A stretch of 64,000 nucleotides of DNA from Clostridia bacterium (GTDB lineage: Bacteria > Bacillota > Clostridia > Oscillospirales > Acutalibacteraceae), in the NCBI GenBank assembly GCA_017618135.1, contig JAFZUV010000007.1, forward strand, positions 246,360 through 310,359. The letters run 5' to 3'. The first letter of the stretch is position 1; each line of letters starts with the position of its first letter. The position numbers and the translations under genes are program-made. A model generated the notes under the pieces. That model saw only the letters and a list, made by a program, of their open reading frames with translations, was not told where the DNA came from and ran no database searches. Below, one piece after another: positions 15,288 through 24,435 of the stretch.

Positions 15288-16724
15288 ATGATGCTTTTAG
15301 GTGAGCTCATATCGAGTGTATGCGGTGAATTATCGGAAATTCAAATTTCCGGAATTACTTGCAATTCCAAAGATGTTAAAAACGGCTATGCTTTCGTGTG
15401 CATAGTCGGTACGAGCGTTGACGGTCATGCCTTTGCGGAAAAAGCACTTGAATCAGGCGCGGCAGTCATTATAACTCAGAAAGATTTAGAAATTAAAAAT
15501 CAGATAATAGTCGATAACACGCGAAGGGTTTATGCACAAATGTGTGCGGCGTGGTTCGGCAATCCCGCAAAAAAGCTAAGATTAGTCGGCGTTACAGGTA
15601 CGAATGGCAAGACATCGGTGACATATATGTTGAAAAACATTCTTGAGACAGCGGGACATAAGGTAGGGCTCATAGGAACCATTCAAAACCTCATAGGTGA
15701 TGAGGTGATTTCTTCACATAACACCACGCCTGACGCTTATGAGCTTAATATGTTGTTCAGCAGGATGGTTGAGGCGGAATGCAAATATTGTGTTATGGAG
15801 GTTTCTTCTCACGCGCTGGATCAGTACAGAGTGTATGATTTACCGTTTGATGTTGCTTTATTTACAAATCTTACTCAGGACCATCTCGATTACCATAAGA
15901 CTATGGAAAACTATCTTGCGGCAAAAAAAAGGTTGTTCTGTATGTGTAAAACTGCAGTGATAAATATTGATGATGAATATGCAAATGAGTTAATGAGCGG
16001 TCTTGGATGTAATATAGTTACCTGCTCAAACGGAAATAACGCGACATATAGTGCGCGTTCAGTAAAATACAGACCTGACAACATTGAATATGAACTGCTT
16101 TCATCCGGAAAATTAAGTCATATAAAAGTGCTCACCGGCGGCGAATTTACAGTTTATAATTCTATGCTTTCATCTGTTGCGGCACTCGAATTGGGAATTG
16201 ATATTGAAATCGTAAAACGCGCGCTTTCAAGTATGGGCGGAGTAAAAGGCAGAGCCGAGTCAGTCCCTACAGGTAAGGATTTTACAGTTATAATTGACTA
16301 TGCCCATACGCCTGACGGTCTAAAAAATATACTTTCAACCTTCAGCCTTTGTAAAAAAAACAGATTGGTTGTTCTTTTTGGTTGCGGCGGTGACAGAGAC
16401 CGTAAAAAACGGCCTATAATGGGTAATATTGCGGTCCGCAATGCCGATTATGTAATAGTTACAAGCGATAATCCCAGAAGCGAGGATCCGGGGGCTATCA
16501 TTGATGATATTCTTGAGGGAACAAAGGGATATAACACGCCGGTCAAAGTGATTGAAAATCGTATAGAAGCAATTAAATATGCGATAAAAAACGCCGTCAC
16601 AGGCGATATAATTGTACTCGCCGGCAAAGGACACGAAACATATCAGATACTTCGTGACAAAACCATACATCTCGATGAACGCGAGGTAATAGCTGAGGCA
16701 ATTAAAGAAATCGGGGGAGAATAA
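15288..16724 (+). CDS. murE: UDP-MurNAc-tripeptide synthetase (meso-DAP type)
   Basis: 478 residues from ATG 15288, fixed by AAGGAG six bases upstream. Adds the third residue to UDP-MurNAc-L-Ala-D-Glu in the cytosol. Seen: ATP-binding GVTGTNGKTSVTYM, TTPDAYELN, HALDQYRV, DYAHTPDGL, FGCGGDRDRKKRP, and the substrate motif DNPRSEDP (about residue 393). DNPR is the signature for meso-diaminopimelate rather than lysine, so the cell wall is predicted to be DAP type. Confidence 0.95.
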   Translation: MMLLGELISSVCGELSEIQISGITCNSKDVKNGYAFVCIVGTSVDGHAFAEKALESGAAVIITQKDLEIKNQIIVDNTRRVYAQMCAAWFGNPAKKLRLVGVTGTNGKTSVTYMLKNILETAGHKVGLIGTIQNLIGDEVISSHNTTPDAYELNMLFSRMVEAECKYCVMEVSSHALDQYRVYDLPFDVALFTNLTQDHLDYHKTMENYLAAKKRLFCMCKTAVINIDDEYANELMSGLGCNIVTCSNGNNATYSARSVKYRPDNIEYELLSSGKLSHIKVLTGGEFTVYNSMLSSVAALELGIDIEIVKRALSSMGGVKGRAESVPTGKDFTVIIDYAHTPDGLKNILSTFSLCKKNRLVVLFGCGGDRDRKKRPIMGNIAVRNADYVIVTSDNPRSEDPGAIIDDILEGTKGYNTPVKVIENRIEAIKYAIKNAVTGDIIVLAGKGHETYQILRDKTIHLDEREVIAEAIKEIGGE

Positions 16725-16725
16725 A

Positions 16726-17748
16726 ATGAGAAATCTGACCGCCGTAATCGCAGCGGCAGTAGCGTTTGCGGTTACTACGCTTTCCGGGTTTATCGTTATT
16801 CCGTATTTAAGACGACTGAAATTCGGGCAAACCATACTTGAAATCGGTCCTAAGTGGCATGAGGGCAAAAAAGGTACCCCGACCATGGGCGGTATAATGA
16901 TAATCGCCGGTGTAATTATAGCTCTCGCGGCGGCTTACGGGTATTCAGTTATAACCGGAAGCGATTATGCTAAGGAGCTTAAAACACCGTTTAACCTTTC
17001 GGTATTTCTTTCGGGTATTTTTATGGCGCTTGGTATGGGAGCTATCGGATTTTTTGACGATTATATAAAGGTAGTAAAGAAAAGAAATTTAGGACTGACC
17101 GCAAAACAAAAAACGTTTCTTCAGCTTTTGGTTTCTGCGCTGTATTTGTTGACATTGGCGCTTTGCGGCGTTAAAACGACTAATATTCCCTTTATAGGGG
17201 ATATAAATATTACAGGTGGGATAGGCTTGATTTTCTGGCCGGTTGCACTGATATTTGTTTATGGCTTTACCAATGCGGTAAACCTGACCGACGGACTTGA
17301 CGGTCTCGCTTCAAGCGTAACACTCGTAGGAGCTTGTGCCTTTATGCTGGTTTGCGGCTTTTTCGGCTTAGGGCAGGGAAATGCTACCGCCGCGGCACTT
17401 GCAGGAGCCTGCGCGGGCTTTGTCGTTTGGAATAATAAACCGGCTAAAGTGTTTATGGGTGATACCGGCTCTATGTTCTTAGGCGGTATGATGGTAGCTC
17501 TCAGTTTCAGCACAGGCAGACCTGTAATATTGGTTATTATCGGCATTATTTATATTGTAGAGGCATTTTCGGTTATGCTTCAGGTGGCATACTATAAAAA
17601 AACAAAAAAACGCATTTTCAAAATGGCGCCTATTCACCATCATTTCGAGATGTGTGGATGGAGTGAAGAGAAGGTTGTAATGGTATTTTCAATCATTACG
17701 CTTATAGCGTCAGTGCTGGCGATGTTTTTGGTAATTCTGGGCAGATAA
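16726..17748 (+). CDS. mraY: Phospho-N-acetylmuramoyl-pentapeptide transferase
   Basis: 340 residues, ten or so membrane helices. Transfers phospho-MurNAc-pentapeptide to undecaprenyl phosphate to form lipid I. Seen: KKGTPTMGG, the aspartate pair in FFDDYIKV, NLTDGLDGLA, GDTGSMFLGG and the HHHFE motif close to the C-terminus. Starts one base after murE; murF and murD are not in between, unlike many relatives. Confidence 0.97.
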   Translation: MRNLTAVIAAAVAFAVTTLSGFIVIPYLRRLKFGQTILEIGPKWHEGKKGTPTMGGIMIIAGVIIALAAAYGYSVITGSDYAKELKTPFNLSVFLSGIFMALGMGAIGFFDDYIKVVKKRNLGLTAKQKTFLQLLVSALYLLTLALCGVKTTNIPFIGDINITGGIGLIFWPVALIFVYGFTNAVNLTDGLDGLASSVTLVGACAFMLVCGFFGLGQGNATAAALAGACAGFVVWNNKPAKVFMGDTGSMFLGGMMVALSFSTGRPVILVIIGIIYIVEAFSVMLQVAYYKKTKKRIFKMAPIHHHFEMCGWSEEKVVMVFSIITLIASVLAMFLVILGR

Positions 17749-17771
17749 AACTTATGAAAGGAAAGAACACG

Positions 17772-18917
17772 ATGTCAAAGGGCGGTTCAAGCAGCAATAA
17801 AAACAGAATACTGTTAAGCGGGAAACTTGATGTTTCTTTTCTTTCCTTCGTTTTGATACTTCTCACTATCGGGCTTGTAATGTTGTTTTCTGCAAGCTAT
17901 GCTTATTCGTACGAATATTATAACAACAGTTACCGTTTCATATTAAAACAGGCGTCTCTCGGCGGTGTAGGCGTTGTTTTAATGCTTATTATATCTAAAA
18001 TCGATTATCATATTTTAAGAAAATTCAGCTGGTTGGTTTACGCAATTACACTGGTAATGCTCATCGCTTTGCTCGCAATGCCGCCAATGGTAAAAGGTAT
18101 GGATGTAAAGCGTTGGATGATAATAGGCCCTATAAATTTCCAACCATCAGAGGTTGCAAAATTTGCAATTATTCTCTTGTTTTCAGGATTAATTGCCGCA
18201 AATTACAAGGAAATGGGTAATATCAAATTTGTGGCTATATTGCTTGGAATACTGGGAGTTACCTGTGTACTGGTAGCACTTGAACCGCATTTATCGGCAA
18301 CAATACTTATTTTTGCCATAGGAATTGTTATAATGATTATCGGCGGTCTTAAAATGAGATATATTATAGGAGGCGCCGCGGTAGGTATAGGCGGAGTTGT
18401 TCTGGCAATAGCCACAAAAACGATAAGCTATGGATCCGACAGAATAAAATATTGGCTTGATCCGTGGCTTGATGCAAAAGGTAAGGGGTTTCAGACTATT
18501 CAATCTTTGCTGGCAATCGGCTCTGGCGGCATACTCGGCCGCGGTATAGGACAGTCACGGCAAAAGTATCTGTGGGTTCCGGAACCGCATAACGATTTTA
18601 TATTTTCAATTGTATGTGAAGAGTTGGGATTGATAGGCGCCGTTGTAATAATACTGTTATTTGCTTTACTGGTCTGGCGTGGCTTTGTTATCGCTATGCG
18701 AGCGCCGGATAAATTCGGTTCGCTGCTTGCTATAGGTCTCACTTTCCAAGTAGGCCTTCAGGCGATGCTTAATATTTGGGTTGTCACAAATACAATACCT
18801 AATACAGGTATAAGCCTTCCGTTTTTCAGCTATGGCGGTACATCACTTTTGATTTTACTTGCTGAAATGGGAGTTGTGCTTTCTATATCGAGAACATCAA
18901 ATATTCAGAAAAATTAA
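17772..18917 (+). CDS. ftsW: SEDS-family peptidoglycan glycosyltransferase (FtsW/SpoVE)
   Basis: 381 residues; ATG 17772 is chosen because AAAGGAA sits 8 bases upstream, while an ATG at 17754 lacks a ribosome site. A ten-helix SEDS polymerase that acts with the class B PBP at the septum. Seen: GLVMLFSASYAYSYEYY, RWMIIGPINFQPSEVAKFA, the WLDPWLDAKGKGFQTIQSL loop, GRGIGQSRQKYLWVPEPHNDFIFS (quoted in part) and ISLPFFSYGGTSLL. The call among FtsW, SpoVE and RodA relies on the position in the dcw cluster. Confidence 0.93.
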   Translation: MSKGGSSSNKNRILLSGKLDVSFLSFVLILLTIGLVMLFSASYAYSYEYYNNSYRFILKQASLGGVGVVLMLIISKIDYHILRKFSWLVYAITLVMLIALLAMPPMVKGMDVKRWMIIGPINFQPSEVAKFAIILLFSGLIAANYKEMGNIKFVAILLGILGVTCVLVALEPHLSATILIFAIGIVIMIIGGLKMRYIIGGAAVGIGGVVLAIATKTISYGSDRIKYWLDPWLDAKGKGFQTIQSLLAIGSGGILGRGIGQSRQKYLWVPEPHNDFIFSIVCEELGLIGAVVIILLFALLVWRGFVIAMRAPDKFGSLLAIGLTFQVGLQAMLNIWVVTNTIPNTGISLPFFSYGGTSLLILLAEMGVVLSISRTSNIQKN

Positions 18918-18928
18918 AGGGGGATAAT

Positions 18929-20047
18929 ATGCATATTCTGTTTGCCGGAGGAGGCACTGCGGGTCACATAAATCCTGCCCTTGCTATTGCCGGATATATT
19001 AGAGAAAAACACCCTGACGCACATATCAGTTATATAGGCACTTCCGATAAGCTTGAGGCAAAGCTTGTGCCGGAAAAAGGATATAATTTCAGGAGTATAG
19101 AGGTTTCCGGGTTTAATCGTTCAATATCCCTTAAGGGCTTAGTTAAAAATGTTAAGGCTATTTCTCTTGCGGCAAGCGCGTCTGTAAATGCGCGTAGAAT
19201 ACTTAAAGAGCTTCAACCCGACATAGTAGTAGGAACCGGCGGATATGTAAGCGGTCCGGTTCTCAGAGAAGCTGTAAAACTCGGTATAAAGACCGCTATT
19301 CATGAGCAAAATGCATTTCCGGGAGTTACTACAAAAATGCTCGCAAGCCATGTTGACGCGGTTATGCTTGCTATGCCCGAAGCGCAAAAGTATATGAAAT
19401 TAAAATCAAAACCGTATATTACCGGAAATCCTGTAAGGCGTGAATTGCTCAATGCTTCAAGGGAGACTTCAAGAAAGGCGCTTGGTATAGATAACAGACC
19501 TCTTTTGCTTTCGTTTGGCGGTTCACTTGGAGCAAAATATATAAATTTAGCCGTTGAAGGGCTTATAAAGTGGCATAACGGCAGTGGAAAATTTCATCAC
19601 ATTCACGGCACGGGAAAGACCGGTTATAACGATATGATGGATCATTTCAAAAAAGACGGTGTGATTCTTTGCGAGGATGTTGATGTAAGAGAATACATAA
19701 AGAATATGGATGTTTGTATGGCGGCGGCTGATCTTGTAATATCAAGAGCGGGAGCAATTACGCTGAGTGAGATTACATCGCTCGGTAAGCCGGCAATTCT
19801 CATTCCGTCACCCTATGTTGCAGAAAATCATCAATTTCACAATGCAATGACCTTAAAGCGAGCGGGCGCAGCAGAAATAATAGAAGAGAAAGAGTTAGAC
19901 GCCAAGCGGCTTATTGAAGCGGTTGAAGGTCTTATTGAGAACAGACCTAAGCTTGAAAAAATGGCAAATAACGCACGGCATATTGCTATTACAGATGCAA
20001 ATGAGCGTATATATGAGGTTATAATGAAGCTTTATACCAACGCTTAA
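18929..20047 (+). CDS. murG: UDP-GlcNAc:lipid I N-acetylglucosaminyltransferase
   Basis: 372 residues, peripheral membrane GT28. Makes lipid II. Seen: the N-terminal glycine-rich loop FAGGGTAGHINPALAIA, GTGGYVSGPV, HEQNAFPG, the second Gly-rich LSFGGSLGAKYIN and the UDP-GlcNAc pocket SRAGAITLSEI plus PSPYVAENHQ. AAAGGGGG ribosome site, 11 bases after ftsW. Confidence 0.96.
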   Translation: MHILFAGGGTAGHINPALAIAGYIREKHPDAHISYIGTSDKLEAKLVPEKGYNFRSIEVSGFNRSISLKGLVKNVKAISLAASASVNARRILKELQPDIVVGTGGYVSGPVLREAVKLGIKTAIHEQNAFPGVTTKMLASHVDAVMLAMPEAQKYMKLKSKPYITGNPVRRELLNASRETSRKALGIDNRPLLLSFGGSLGAKYINLAVEGLIKWHNGSGKFHHIHGTGKTGYNDMMDHFKKDGVILCEDVDVREYIKNMDVCMAAADLVISRAGAITLSEITSLGKPAILIPSPYVAENHQFHNAMTLKRAGAAEIIEEKELDAKRLIEAVEGLIENRPKLEKMANNARHIAITDANERIYEVIMKLYTNA

Positions 20048-20103
20048 TAACAAAATTGAGACTTCCGCATAGTATGGATTGTAATATTTGCGGGAGGCGC
20101 CCT

Positions 20104-21357
20104 ATGCGAAATCTCATAATTAACGGTGGAAAGCAATTAAACGGTACGCTTAAAATCCATGGGGCAAAAAACAGTGTTTTGCCTGTTATTTCCGCCTCAA
20201 TTCTGTTGAGCGGAAAAAGTGTTTTACATAATTGTCCTGATTTAACCGATGTTACTGCGGCACTTGAAATACTTGAATGTTTGGGAATTAAACATAAAAG
20301 AAGCGGCTCTGATATAACTGTTTTTTCAGATGTACCGGAAAGCTTTGTAATACCGGATAATCTTATGCGTCGTATGAGATCTTCGGTGATGTTTTTAGGC
20401 TCAATACTTGCCAGATGCGGCAGAGTAACCATTAGCGCTCCCGGCGGATGTATGCTTGGTCCGCGACCTATTGACATTCATATTGCGGCGCTGAAAAAGC
20501 TTGGCGCAAAGGTTCGTGAAAATCGGGGAATGTTAGAGTTCAGCGCTAAAGGCGGGCTTAAGGGTACTGATATAGTTCTCGATTTTCCAAGCGTAGGTGC
20601 TACTGAGAATATAATTATGGCGGCGGTATTTGCCAAAGGTAAGACAACGGTTCATAATGCGGCACGCGAGCCTGAGATTAAAGATCTTATAGACTTTTTA
20701 AACAGTGCGGGCGCAAAAATCTCAAACGGTGGTACCGATACTGTTGACATCGAAGGTGTAAAAGAACTGCACAGCACAGAGCATACCGTAATACCTGACA
20801 GGATAGAGGCGGCTACTTATTTGACTGCGGCGGCAATCACCGGCGGTAATGTTAAGCTTATTGATGTAGAGCCGTCAAACCTTAGTGCAGTGAATGATGT
20901 ATTGGCTAAATCCGGTTGTGAAATATTATGCACCGGCAATAGTGTTACAATTAACGCTCCGGCGAGGCTAAAACCGGTAAAACTTATTAAAACAAATGTT
21001 TATCCGGGCTTCCCTACAGATGCGGGACCTCTCATTGTAAGCGCACTCTGTACTGCGGGAGGAACATCTGTGTTTTGTGAAAATATTTTTGAAAACAGAT
21101 ATGTGTTTGTGGATGAACTATCGCGTTTTGGCGCCGATATAAATACTTACGGAAAAATCGCGGTAATAGAGGGCAAAAAAACACTTTTATCGGCGCATTG
21201 TCAATGTACTGATCTTCGCGGAGGCGCAGCGCTTGTAATAGCCGCCCTTAAGGCTGAGGGAGAAAGTACAATAGGAAACATATGCCATATCAAGCGCGGA
21301 TATCAGGATATCGCCGAAAACCTTTGTAGGCTTGGCGCGGATGTCAAAGAAATATAA
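20104..21357 (+). CDS. murA: UDP-N-acetylglucosamine 1-carboxyvinyltransferase
   Basis: 417 residues from ATG 20104 (GGGAGG upstream). Transfers enolpyruvate from PEP to UDP-GlcNAc, the committed step of peptidoglycan synthesis. Seen: GAKNSVLPVI with Lys22-equivalent, RMRSSVMFLG, and GGCMLGPRPID carrying the catalytic Cys at about residue 115, the residue alkylated by fosfomycin; an Asp here would give resistance, so this copy should be sensitive. The C-terminus has the usual RGGAALVIAAL and RGYQDI blocks. Confidence 0.95.
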   Translation: MRNLIINGGKQLNGTLKIHGAKNSVLPVISASILLSGKSVLHNCPDLTDVTAALEILECLGIKHKRSGSDITVFSDVPESFVIPDNLMRRMRSSVMFLGSILARCGRVTISAPGGCMLGPRPIDIHIAALKKLGAKVRENRGMLEFSAKGGLKGTDIVLDFPSVGATENIIMAAVFAKGKTTVHNAAREPEIKDLIDFLNSAGAKISNGGTDTVDIEGVKELHSTEHTVIPDRIEAATYLTAAAITGGNVKLIDVEPSNLSAVNDVLAKSGCEILCTGNSVTINAPARLKPVKLIKTNVYPGFPTDAGPLIVSALCTAGGTSVFCENIFENRYVFVDELSRFGADINTYGKIAVIEGKKTLLSAHCQCTDLRGGAALVIAALKAEGESTIGNICHIKRGYQDIAENLCRLGADVKEI

Positions 21358-21370
21358 AGGAAGAATCAGG

Positions 21371-22147
21371 ATGAAAAAACAACTTTCTGAAAAAGAAGCG
21401 TTGCGGCGCGAGCGAAAGAAAAAAATAAGACGGAAAAGGCTTGTTATTCTGGCGCTTTTTTTGATTAGCACAGGAATTATCGTGTTTGCCGTCTTGCTCA
21501 AGGTTAAACTCTTTCCCATAAAAAGTATTTCTGCGAAAGGCAGCTCAGTTTATAAAAGCGAAGAGATAATATATGCGAGCGGAATTGCGGAAAAATCGCC
21601 TATTATGGGCTTTTCAAAGTCGTTGGTTGAAAAACGCATTACAAAAAAGCTTCCCTTTATTGAATCGGTAAAGATTACCAGGAATTTCCCAGATGCAGTA
21701 TCCCTTAAAGTCAGTGATGCAAACGAGTGTTATTTGTTTAGATCAGGCAAAGACTACTATACGGTAAGTGAAAAGGGCAAAGTTTTAAAAAAGAGCGTGT
21801 ATCCGACGGATGGTCTGATAGAGGTATTATCAAAGGATACACTTCTTAAAACGGGTGAAAAAATTGCTTTTAAAAATGACAAGACACAAGAACTGTTTGA
21901 TTTACTTTCGACTTATCCAAAAAGCAAAAACATTACCCTTAATACCATAAACATTGAAAGTGCTGTTCATATTGTAATCAATGTTGAAAACCGCTTTGAA
22001 GTTAATCTCGGTAATGAGACAAATTTAAAAGAAAAGATAAATCATCTTGCGGGAATGATAGCCGAGATTGGAGACAGAAAAGGGAAGATAAATCTTGATG
22101 TGTGGTCAAATTCTGACAGTAAGGGTACTTTTATCGAAGAAAACTGA
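21371..22147 (+). CDS. ftsQ: FtsQ/DivIB cell-division protein
   Basis: 258 residues; ATG 21371 with AAAGGAAG eight bases upstream. Strongly basic cytoplasmic tail (RRERKKKIRRKR), one membrane helix (LVILALFLISTGIIVFAVLL), then a POTRA domain (PIKSISAKGSSVYKSEEII to SVKITRNFP) and a FtsQ beta domain. It links FtsL/DivIC to the septal synthases outside the membrane. Basic sequence before the helix is typical of DivIB. Confidence 0.88.
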   Translation: MKKQLSEKEALRRERKKKIRRKRLVILALFLISTGIIVFAVLLKVKLFPIKSISAKGSSVYKSEEIIYASGIAEKSPIMGFSKSLVEKRITKKLPFIESVKITRNFPDAVSLKVSDANECYLFRSGKDYYTVSEKGKVLKKSVYPTDGLIEVLSKDTLLKTGEKIAFKNDKTQELFDLLSTYPKSKNITLNTINIESAVHIVINVENRFEVNLGNETNLKEKINHLAGMIAEIGDRKGKINLDVWSNSDSKGTFIEEN

Positions 22148-22149
22148 TA

Positions 22150-22190
22150 AATAGTTTTACAAAATTGCAATAAAACTATTGAAATTTCTT
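22150..22190 (+). terminator. AT-rich terminator-like hairpin after ftsQ
   Basis: AATAGTTTTA (22150-22159) pairs with TAAAACTATT (22171-22180). The tail is only moderately T-rich, so it may be a partial terminator before ftsZ. Confidence 0.5.
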
Positions 22191-22207
22191 AAATTATGTG
22201 TTAATAT
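22179..22207 (+). promoter_or_regulatory. Candidate promoter of ftsZ
   Basis: TTGAAA at 22179-22184 and TAATAT at 22202-22207 with a 17-bp spacer; would give ftsZ its own transcript. Confidence 0.5.
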
Positions 22208-22271
22208 CATTGTATATATCAGGTGGAAACTAAGTATTTTTATCAATTTACATAAAACGGAGGAATTATAA

Positions 22272-23330
22272 ATGCCATTTGAAGTAGCAGAAGAAATGGA
22301 AAATGTTGTTCAAATTAAAGTTGTAGGCGTTGGCGGCGGCGGCGGCAACGCTGTTAACCGTATGGTAAACGCAGGTGTTCGCGGCGTTGAATTTATCGCT
22401 ATAAATACGGATAAGGCCGCGTTGTTCCTTTCAAAGGCGGATCAAAAAATACAGATAGGTGAAAAAGCGTCATGCGGTATGGGTGCCGGTGGCAATCCGG
22501 ATAACGGTCGTGCGGCTGCGGAGGAGTCTCGCGATGAGATAGCGGCTGCTATTCGCAGTGCGGATATGATTTTTATTACCGCAGGTATGGGCGGCGGTAC
22601 CGGTACGGGCGCTGCTCCTGTTGTAGCAGCTATTGCTAAAGAGCTTGGCGTACTTACTGTCGGTATAGTTACAAAGCCATTTGCATTTGAAGGTAAAAAG
22701 CGTATGTCTCAGGCTGAAGCGGGTATTGCCGAACTCAGCGAGCAGGTTGATAGCCTTGTGGTTATTCCTAATGAGAGACTTAAGTATGTTTCTGAGCAGA
22801 AAATCACATTTAAAAACGCTTTCAATATAGCTGATGATGTTCTTCGTCAGGGCGTTCAGAGTATTTCCGAGCTTATCAATGTTACAGCTCTTGTTAATCT
22901 TGATTTTGCCGATGTCAAATCAATTATGGCTAATGCCGGTTATGCTCATATGGGCGTTGGCGTTGCTACCGGTCGTGATAAGGCTGAGCAGGCGGCAAAT
23001 GCGGCTATTACCAGTGAGCTGATTGAAACCTCTATGGATAACGCGCGCGGCGTGATTATCAGCATTACCGGTTCTGATGATATCGGTCTTGAGGAGGTTG
23101 AACTTGCATCTTCTATTATAGCCGATAAGGTTCATCCTGATGCGACTATTATCTGGGGTGCTCAGCTTGATGATAGCCTTGAAGATACTATCCGCGTAAC
23201 GGTTGTTGCTACCGGACTTGGCGAGGCTAAGAAAACTGACGGAGCGGATCTTGGAGTTTTATTCGATCAAAACCCTGAGGATGATGATGAGGCATACGGT
23301 CAGGTTATGAAATTCTTTAATAACGATTAA
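22272..23330 (+). CDS. ftsZ: Cell-division GTPase FtsZ with atypical C-terminus
   Basis: 352 residues. Tubulin-like GTPase that forms the Z ring. Seen: [29 protein letters not shown], the tubulin signature [12 protein letters not shown], and [17 protein letters not shown] plus the T7-type loop [16 protein letters not shown] before the ATG. After the globular domain only about 35 residues remain, acidic and ending [17 protein letters not shown]; the usual flexible linker and the (D/E)IPxFLR-type peptide that binds FtsA, SepF or ZapD are not visible. No ftsA or sepF gene is in the cluster. Confidence 0.96.
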   Translation: MPFEVAEEMENVVQIKVVGVGGGGGNAVNRMVNAGVRGVEFIAINTDKAALFLSKADQKIQIGEKASCGMGAGGNPDNGRAAAEESRDEIAAAIRSADMIFITAGMGGGTGTGAAPVVAAIAKELGVLTVGIVTKPFAFEGKKRMSQAEAGIAELSEQVDSLVVIPNERLKYVSEQKITFKNAFNIADDVLRQGVQSISELINVTALVNLDFADVKSIMANAGYAHMGVGVATGRDKAEQAANAAITSELIETSMDNARGVIISITGSDDIGLEEVELASSIIADKVHPDATIIWGAQLDDSLEDTIRVTVVATGLGEAKKTDGADLGVLFDQNPEDDDEAYGQVMKFFNND

Positions 23331-23340
23331 TTAAATGATT

Positions 23341-23374
23341 AAAAGCCCGAAGGTATTGTCCTTCGGGCTTTTTT
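23341..23374 (+). terminator. Terminator of ftsZ / end of the dcw cluster
   Basis: AAAAGCCCGAAGG pairs with CCTTCGGGCTTTT around TATTGT, followed by a T-run; also usable by the convergent DUF4364 gene. Confidence 0.9.
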
Positions 23375-23383
23375 GTGTCTATA

Positions 23384-23932
23384 CTACTTAGATAATTTTT
23401 TAATTATGTCGGAAAAAATTTCCGATGGATTTTCAAGAAATTTTTCTCTTATAAATGTTCCGCTCTTTTCATCGGGAATAAGCATTTTAATTTCTATAAG
23501 AGGAACTTTACCGTCTATTGCGGTGCAGGTTATGTAAGAATAGCCGTTCTCGCTTGATATGCGAAAGCGTGTACCCTTGGCATTCTTGATTTTGGCAAGC
23601 ATTTTAAGCGTAGCTATATACGCGCGTTTTCTGACTGTAAGCGATAGCGAAGAATCAAGTTCGTCCGCAACCGATGACCCTGACGGGGTAATTTCGTAGT
23701 ATGCGCCTTCATCATCAACAGGAGATATCTGGCCGTTTTTTTCGAGGTGCGCTAAAGCATCGCTGACTTCAAATCCGTTGGCAATTCCTTCAAAATGAAG
23801 AATGTTTGATAGCATAGCCGCCGGCACAGGCTCTTTAATTGAATTAAGTATATAGCAAATAAGAATGCGGATTTCGGTAGTGCTGAAGAGACCGCCGTTT
23901 CTGACTCCTGCGCCAATAGCATCATTTTCCAT
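23384..23932 (-). CDS. DUF4364-family winged-helix-like protein
   Basis: 182 residues. The N-terminal half (TEIRILICYILNSIKEPVPAAMLSNIL, then DALAHLEKNGQISPVDDEGAYYEIT) reads as a winged-helix domain; the C-terminal half is mixed. This pattern fits the Clostridia DUF4364 family of predicted regulators with unknown targets. ATG 23932 is chosen because GGGAG lies 8 bases upstream; a GTG at 23941 overlaps it. Convergent to ftsZ, divergent neighbour of nothing known. Confidence 0.75.
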   Translation of the reverse strand: MENDAIGAGVRNGGLFSTTEIRILICYILNSIKEPVPAAMLSNILHFEGIANGFEVSDALAHLEKNGQISPVDDEGAYYEITPSGSSVADELDSSLSLTVRKRAYIATLKMLAKIKNAKGTRFRISSENGYSYITCTAIDGKVPLIEIKMLIPDEKSGTFIREKFLENPSEIFSDIIKKLSK

Positions 23933-24023
23933 TTTATTCACTCCCTGATTGAATTACTTCCGGATTAGTATGGTAATACCTATTATAACCTAATAAAAAA
24001 AATTTTCAAGATATTTTTGTCTT

Positions 24024-24311
24024 TTATCCGTCGTAATCCTCAATAATGGTTTGAGCTTCTTCAGGAGAGCTTACAGGTATGCCTTTTATAAATCTTTGCC
24101 TGTCTGAATGCGGAAATGCGGACAGCACGATTTCATCATATACGGACAGTATGTTTTCGCCCATAAACAACGCAACCGAACCGTTATACTCTTTGAGTAT
24201 ATATTGTTTATGTTCGTTTGTAGGATTTCTGTATGCAATAAGCATTATAATAACTGATAAAATCAGGGTAAAGATTATTATGACAACAGCAGTTTTTTTA
24301 TACGAAAACAT
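24024..24311 (-). CDS. Small membrane-anchored protein with BofC C-terminal-like domain
   Basis: 95 residues: one N-terminal membrane helix (TAVVIIIFTLILSVIIMLIAY) and a short outer domain with YILKEYNGSVALF and FIKGIPVSSPEEAQTIIEDYDG. Clostridial proteins with this ending are usually described as BofC-C-like; BofC regulates SpoIVB in Bacillus sporulation, but function here is unproven. Its start is 120 bases from the divergent PBP gene. Confidence 0.6.
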   Translation of the reverse strand: MFSYKKTAVVIIIFTLILSVIIMLIAYRNPTNEHKQYILKEYNGSVALFMGENILSVYDEIVLSAFPHSDRQRFIKGIPVSSPEEAQTIIEDYDG

Positions 24312-24435
24312 TTATATCACCTAAGTCTATACTTGCCGTTTTTAGCTTTTATATACAGTATAAGTTAAAAAATTGTAACTACAAATAGAAAAAGAACTGT
24401 AGTATAATATTTATTCAGTTAGTGAGGTGTTTTTT

